Shown here piece by piece: positions 58,860 to 64,000 of a DNA stretch of 64,000 bases. The translations under genes were made by a program, and so were the position numbers. Below the pieces are notes generated by a model, which saw only the letters and a program-made list of their open reading frames with translations, searched no databases and was not told where the DNA came from. Every line of letters starts with the position of its first letter. Position 1 is the first letter of the stretch. Origin of the DNA: Podospora bellae-mahoneyi (Eukaryota > Ascomycota > Sordariomycetes > Sordariales > Podosporaceae); the NCBI RefSeq assembly GCF_035222275.1, contig NW_026946359.1:6820001-6884000 (forward strand), in the 5' to 3' direction.

Positions 58860-61800
58860 TTATGGCTTCGGGTTGCGAAACAGTGAAGGCGCGGTGTCAT
58901 TGACACCGTGATGGTGGTCCAGTGGGCCCTGGCCATTCTTCAAAGGCGTGATGACTGCGATTGGTGGCGCTGAAGTTGAGATTGGTGCAGGAGCTGGCGA
59001 TACAACCATCGGCATGGTGGTGAAGCTTTCATGGCTCGATGACTCGACGCTGGTAGACGTTTCCGAAATACCAGTGCGGAAGCTAGTTCTGACTGGTGCA
59101 GTGCCTACATGGAGGTTAGCCATGGTCCTTTTTCAGTCAGAAAGTGATACACATACCAAGGCTTTGGCTAATCGTTGAGGTGACGTTCTTCCAGTACGAG
59201 GAGATCACGGTCCCAGAGACGCGAGAAGAGATCAGTGTTCTGAAAGTCGTCTCGTTGCACGTCGTTGAAAAGGCCCCAGAGACAGTGGAGTGTGTCCTCG
59301 TCTTGTGATGATGATGCTTCGATTTTGAGTGGTGATGGCGTGTCGTCGTGGAATTGGTCAAACAGGTGGTATCTGTGGAACTGGTGACGTTCGGATAGGG
59401 GAATGGCGCAGATGTGATGCTACTCAAGGATGGGGTCGAGATTCCAGATGTTGCACCCGGAGATGAAGTTATCACTGGCGCTGAAGATTCCGTGCCTGGA
59501 GTTGAACTGCTTGTCAACGATATGCCAGTGGACAAGATGGGGCCTGTCGTCGATTCACCAGTAGACAATAGCGGGGCTGAGCCTGTACCAGTCGTGACAG
59601 TGATCACCGTTGTTCCGCTGATGACAGTAGTTGTGGTGTTGATCAAAGGGTAAGGTGCAGAGCTTGATGGCAGGGTAGATGCAGAGCTGGAAATTCCGGT
59701 CCCAATGGTTCCCGGAGAGGAGTACGGCGCGGTCCCAGATGAGTTAAGAGGAGGGAAGCTGCTCGAGGGACCTGGAAGTGGGGGAATAGCCGTGGGCCCA
59801 GAGGTTTCTGTTGAGTTCGGGAAGGGGAATGGAATAGATGAGAGACTGTTGGTGGACACAGGCTCAGAACCACCAGTCTCAGTGACAATTGTCCCTGATA
59901 CGACAGTTGGATTGATGGGTATTGTCGAGTTTCCTGCTGGATATGGCGGAGTCGATGATCCTGAAATGCTCGATACCGAAACGGTCCCTAGGCTACCGCT
60001 CTCAGTAGTGATTGTGCCCAAAGCGCTTGAGGGCCCAGACTGAACTCCAGGAAGGGTTGTGTTCGGGAAGGGGTACGGAACTGAAGTCGATGGAAGGCCC
60101 GGCACAGATGTCGCTGGACCTGTCCCTGACGTGCTGCCTGTACCTGGAGGGCCCCATGACCCCGTAGGCCCAGTGAGCGAGGTTGAGTTTGGAAGAGGAT
60201 ACGGGGCCGAGGGTTGTGATGTTCCAGGGATGCTGGTGGTCGGAAGACCAGTTCCAGAACTGGGAATGACACTTCCTGTGACTGGTGCCGAAGAGCTAGG
60301 CAAGACTCCCGTCCCAAAAGGTTCAGCTGTCGTGGTGCTGGTTGTATTCCCAAAAGGGTACGGTGCAGTGGAGGATGTGCCCGTGGACAATCCTGTACCA
60401 GAGCCAGCCGTAATTGTTGAAGTGACATTCGTCAATGGATAGGGAGTGCTTGTCGTCGGAAGACCAGGTGAAGGACTGGTACCTGTCAGACTGCCTGGGA
60501 CAGTGTATGTTACATTCGGCAATGGGTACAAAGGAGGTGTGGACGAAAGGGCTGACGTCGCGCCAGTACTGCCGCTAACAGCTGAGTATGTAACATTGGA
60601 CAGTGGGAACGGTGGACTGCTCGTAGGAAGACCAGAGGAAACTCCGGTACTTCTAGTGATGCCTCCGGAAGTGGTGTTCGGTAATGGATATGGCGGGCTA
60701 ACTGTTGGCAAGCCCGATGAAGAACCTGTGCCTCCAGTTCCGCTCTCCGCTGGGGTATATGTGCTATTGGGCAAGGGGTAGAGTGGAATACTCGTAGACA
60801 GACTCGATGATACGCCTGTGCCCCCGGTGGCTGTACGAATCGGTGTCGTTGTGGCATTGGTCAATGGGAATGGCGGAACAGTTGTTGAAAGAGTTGAAGA
60901 GGTGCTTATCCCTCCAGTGGCACTAGCAGGCCCAAAAGATGTGGTGTTCGAGAGCGGGTACGGCGCAGTGGTCGTTGGTAGGCCAGATGAGGGGACACTA
61001 CCACCGGTGGTGACAGTTGAGTTTGGAAGCGGGTATGGAGGGCTGGTGGTTGGGAGGCCGGATGAGGGTCCTATTGAGCCAGTGCCGGCTGGGAAAGATG
61101 TGGCATTCGTCAAAGGATAGGGGGCATTCGTTGTCGGAAGCCCAGATCCACTACCTGTTCCTTCAGTTGGACCGCTAAATGGTCCTATAGTGGTGTCATT
61201 TGTGAAAGGATAGGGCGCGCTGCTACTAGAGGGAGCAGAAGATGATCCAGTTCCCCCTGTTGGCCCTCCGGTAGGACTGCTGGTTAACCCAGTCACCGTC
61301 CCATTTGTCAAGGGATAAGGTGCGCTGCTGCTCAAAGGCGCTGATGAGATCCCTGTCCCACTACTAGAGCCACCGGTAGAACCGCCGAATGGGGTTGTAA
61401 TGGTGCCATTTGGATAAGGATAAGGCGCGATGCCAGTGGAGAGAGACGTTGAAAGAGCCGTCCCAGTACCGGCAGTCCCAGTAGGAATAGGCGAAGTCAC
61501 ATTCGACAAAGGATATGGTGCTGTGCTAGACGGTGCAGTGAGACTGGGGCCTGTCCCTGTCACACCGGCAGTCGTGATAGCATGGGTAGTCGAGTTCGGG
61601 TAAGGATATGGTGCTGCGCTGGAAGACTCAATCACAGGAATGCTTGTTCCCCCAGTGACTCCTCCTGTTGATAAAGGCGTGGTTGTATTGCCGACTGGGT
61701 ATGGAGTGCTGCTCGTGGGATAAAGAGAGGAAACCCAGGTGCCACCTGTCCCGGATGCTGGCGGCACAACCGTTCCTGTCCCTGGTAATGAACCGCTTGG

Positions 61801-64000
61801 CCCAGGTGCCGATGTCGTATTTGAGTACGGGTATGGGGCAGATGCCGAGCTCGGTGGGATTGAACTAGTAACACCTGTCACAGTATCTGGCGACGGACCC
61901 GCAGTGCCACTGCTGGGGAATACCGGAACAGTAGAGTTTGGTAGTGGAAAAGGTGGCTGGCTAGAGGATGATGGTGACAAGGAAGAAATCCCGGTTCCCG
62001 AGGTTGAGAGTCCGGGTGCTGTACCACTTGGCCCGACAGGGAACGTCGTGTTGGGGAACGGAAATGGTGCTTCGGTAGACGGCAGCGTTGAGCTTGAAAC
62101 TCCGGTGCTAAAGGGTCTTGATGTGCCAGTAGGTACAGGATAAGTAGTGCCGTTGGTAGTTGGGAATGGGGCCACGACAGAAGAGCTTTCAGGCAACACA
62201 CTACTGATCCCAGTGCTGAAAGAGGCTACCCCGGGAACAGAAGTTCCTCTTGAGCCTGTGGGTACCGAGCTTGAGTTTAAGGTTGGGAATGGTGGTGTGA
62301 TGGAAGAGGATCCAGTTGTAATAGAGAAGATACCCGTTCCTGAATATGTAGGCGCCGTGGACAATCCTGGTGCGCTTGTAGAACCCTGAGGAAAGCTCGT
62401 GTTTGTTGTCGGAAATGGGGGAAGACTTGAAGGAACACCCGATGAAGACCCAATCACGCCTGTTCCGGATGGTGATGGCACTATATCGCTCGAATAGGCT
62501 GTCGGTCCCAAAGTGGAGCTAGCATTTGACAAGGAGAATGGAGGGCTCGCAGGAGAGTATGCTGGGTATCCTGTTCCCGTTGTGAGGACTGTTTGGCTAG
62601 AAGCGCCAGTCCCAGCTGTCGCCGCTGATGTGAAGGTAGAATTGGGCAGTGGGAAGGGTGGGAGACTCGTCGAGCTGCCGGAGGGAGAAGGAATTGTTGA
62701 TCCAGATGAAGCAGTTGCCCCGGTAGATAACCCTGGCGCACCAGTGGGCTCTGCAGTGAAGCTAGAGTTGGTGAATGTGAAGGGAGGCACGGTCGAGGAA
62801 CCATAACCAGACGAGGGGATGGCACCACTTGGCAGTCCGGAGCCTGTCGGTGGAGTGGATGATGAATTCGACTGTGGAAAAGGAGGCAAACTAGAGGAAG
62901 GGCCAGAAGAGCTCGTTGATAAAGAACTCGATCCGCTTGAGAACCCTGATCCGGTTGGTCCAATTATCGTGCTTGAATTTCCCAGGGGATAGGAAGGTCC
63001 TGGACTAGCTACCGAGCTGGATGAAGCCGTTGGCTGCGTTGAGAAGCCGCCCGTGCTGATACTACCTGGGGCTGTGACTGTACCAAATGGGACTGAATAA
63101 TTGCCAGTAGGGAAAGGAGGGACAGAGTTCGTGACTGTGCTTCCAAATATTCCAGAACTGGTAGGGCCGATGGGACTAGTCCCAGGCGAGCTTGGGCCCG
63201 GGGACGAAGCAGATGTGTTTGTGAGCGGATATGGCACAGACGAGGTGCCAATGGCTGAAGATGCAAGACCGGACGGTGCAGTTCCGCTCGATGATGCAGT
63301 TGTGACAATTTCTGTCCCCGAGATTGAGGCTGTGATATTCGTCAACGGAATGTAAGTCTCGCTTGCGGTGCCAGACGTTGAGCCTGTTCCTGATGGTCCG
63401 CTTGTTACTCCAGTCGAATTGCTCCAAGGATATGATGCCGTTCCGCTTCCAGTCGACACGGCTGGTGCTGTTCCACTTGATGTTCCAGGTGACAGCACAG
63501 TCAGTGAACTCTCGGTCCCGGGTATCGGGTTTATTCCCGAAGGACCGACGATGGTGGTAGAGTTTGCAAATGGATAAGGAAGAGAGCCCGGGGTTGATGT
63601 TGAAAGACTTGATGGTAGACCAGAGCTCCCTGTTGGTTTTGGCGTCGTGGTGAAGTTCCCGGTTGGGTACGGCGCACTTGATGTTAGTGAGGTGCCGTTG
63701 GGGCTCGAGACAGACGGAGCGCTTGTTCCTGGAACACCAGATGAAGTTGAGGACAGAGAAGATAAAGAGTTTGGTGGCAATGATGCTCCAGAAGAACCAG
63801 TGCCCGTAGGAAAGTAATAGCTTGATGAGCTGGAGTTTGACAATGGAAAAGGAACAGACGGCGAAAGACTGCCCGTCAAAGAAGAGATGCCTTCGGATAC
63901 CGTACTTGTTTGTGCACCGCTCGTGCCGGGGATCGCAGATGGGACTGTAGTATTTCCAGTAGGATATGGAGCCGATGTTGTCGGCAACGCAGTAGGTGTG
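58860..64000 (-). CDS. Very large secreted-looking Ser/Thr/Pro mucin-like repeat protein, 5' part beyond the window
   Basis: Visible exons are 59157 up to the window edge (frame open to 64000, so the start is missing) and 59104-58860, joined through a 52-bp intron (donor GTATGT, acceptor GTAG). About 1,700 residues are visible. About 42 units of roughly 35 residues share the core [AP]-P-[YF]-P-x-x-N-[ST]-T, each followed by Gly/Thr/Ser-rich spacer. Most cores create an N-glycosylation sequon, and the spacers offer dense O-glycosylation. After the repeats come a His/Lys cluster (RHHHSKSKHHHHKTRTH), a Cys-containing segment (STTCNETTFRTLISSRVSGT, then WKNVTSTISQSLG) and a 90-residue end containing DHHHG. 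No hydrophobic GPI signal or membrane helix is seen at the C-terminus. The pattern suggests an extracellular or cell-wall mucin/adhesin; secretion cannot be checked because the N-terminus is missing. Confidence 0.82.
59388..64000 (-). repeat. Tandem array of about 42 degenerate units of about 105-120 bp (coding)
   Basis: Each unit is marked by the sequence coding for A/P-P-Y/F-P-x-x-N. Units are clearly related but diverged at the nucleotide level, with no long perfect stretch, so the array looks old and under protein-level selection. It continues past the right edge. Confidence 0.85.

Noticed and set aside
59643-63577. Many plus-strand frames across the mucin gene
   Set aside because: They are mirror readings of the repeat array (Pro/Val/Gly-rich), as expected opposite Ser/Thr/Pro codons.

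Overview
The window looks like nuclear DNA of a filamentous ascomycete, most likely a Sordariomycete of the Sordariales (Podospora/Chaetomium/Neurospora type). The reasons are: short introns (mostly 52-79 bp) with GTAAGT/GTATGT donors and CTAAC/CTGAC-type branch sites; a fungal ATP sulfurylase with the APS-kinase-like regulatory domain; PalI/Rim9 with a very long tail; an AspE-type septin, a class found only in filamentous fungi; and long pyrimidine-rich leaders. The genus is inferred from protein style, not from a search. I see no transposon, viral remnant, tRNA, rRNA or CRISPR.

Layout. 0.6-7.7 kb: a mitochondrial-leader SDR oxidoreductase (+), then 3.8 kb without a gene, then an AreA-GATA-like/DUF3295-type protein (+). 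9.1-13.8 kb: a giant disordered protein (-), possibly eisosome-related. 15.6-17.5 kb: a membrane-anchored conserved fungal protein (-). 20.4-22.6 kb: a Cti6-like PHD protein (+). 23.3-32.1 kb is the densest part: Mtg1 GTPase (+), Sls1-like mitochondrial regulator (-), Nse3/MAGE (+), the splicing factor SF3b10 (-, three exons, recovered by hand), and a double zinc-finger protein (+). 33.6-35.8 kb: PalI/Rim9 (-). 38.6-40.8 kb: a mitochondrial ABC1/UbiB-type kinase of the Mcp2/ADCK1 type (+). 43.7-45.3 kb: AspE septin (+). 47.3-53.4 kb: two unrecognised disordered proteins (-). 55.1-57.2 kb: ATP sulfurylase (-). 58.9-64 kb: a huge mucin-like repeat protein (-) that runs off the right edge.

There is no single cluster or pathway; this is mainly housekeeping and regulatory chromosome. 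Loose themes are mitochondrial gene expression and lipid/quinone biology (Mtg1, Sls1-like, Mcp2-like), chromatin and genome maintenance (Cti6, Nse3), and the cell surface or cortex (possible eisosome protein, PalI, AspE, mucin). Gene pairs at 28.0-28.5 and 30.2-30.6 kb share short divergent promoters. Regulatory or cortical genes sit behind 2-4 kb gene-free leaders.

The observations most worth a second look are the surface protein with about 42 repeats and a histidine cluster near its C-terminus, the SF3b10 gene whose first coding exon is only the ATG followed by a GC-AG intron, two stop-free in-frame introns, and a candidate sulfur-control site upstream of ATP sulfurylase. Exon boundaries were placed by reading frame, splice consensus and family knowledge, without transcript data.
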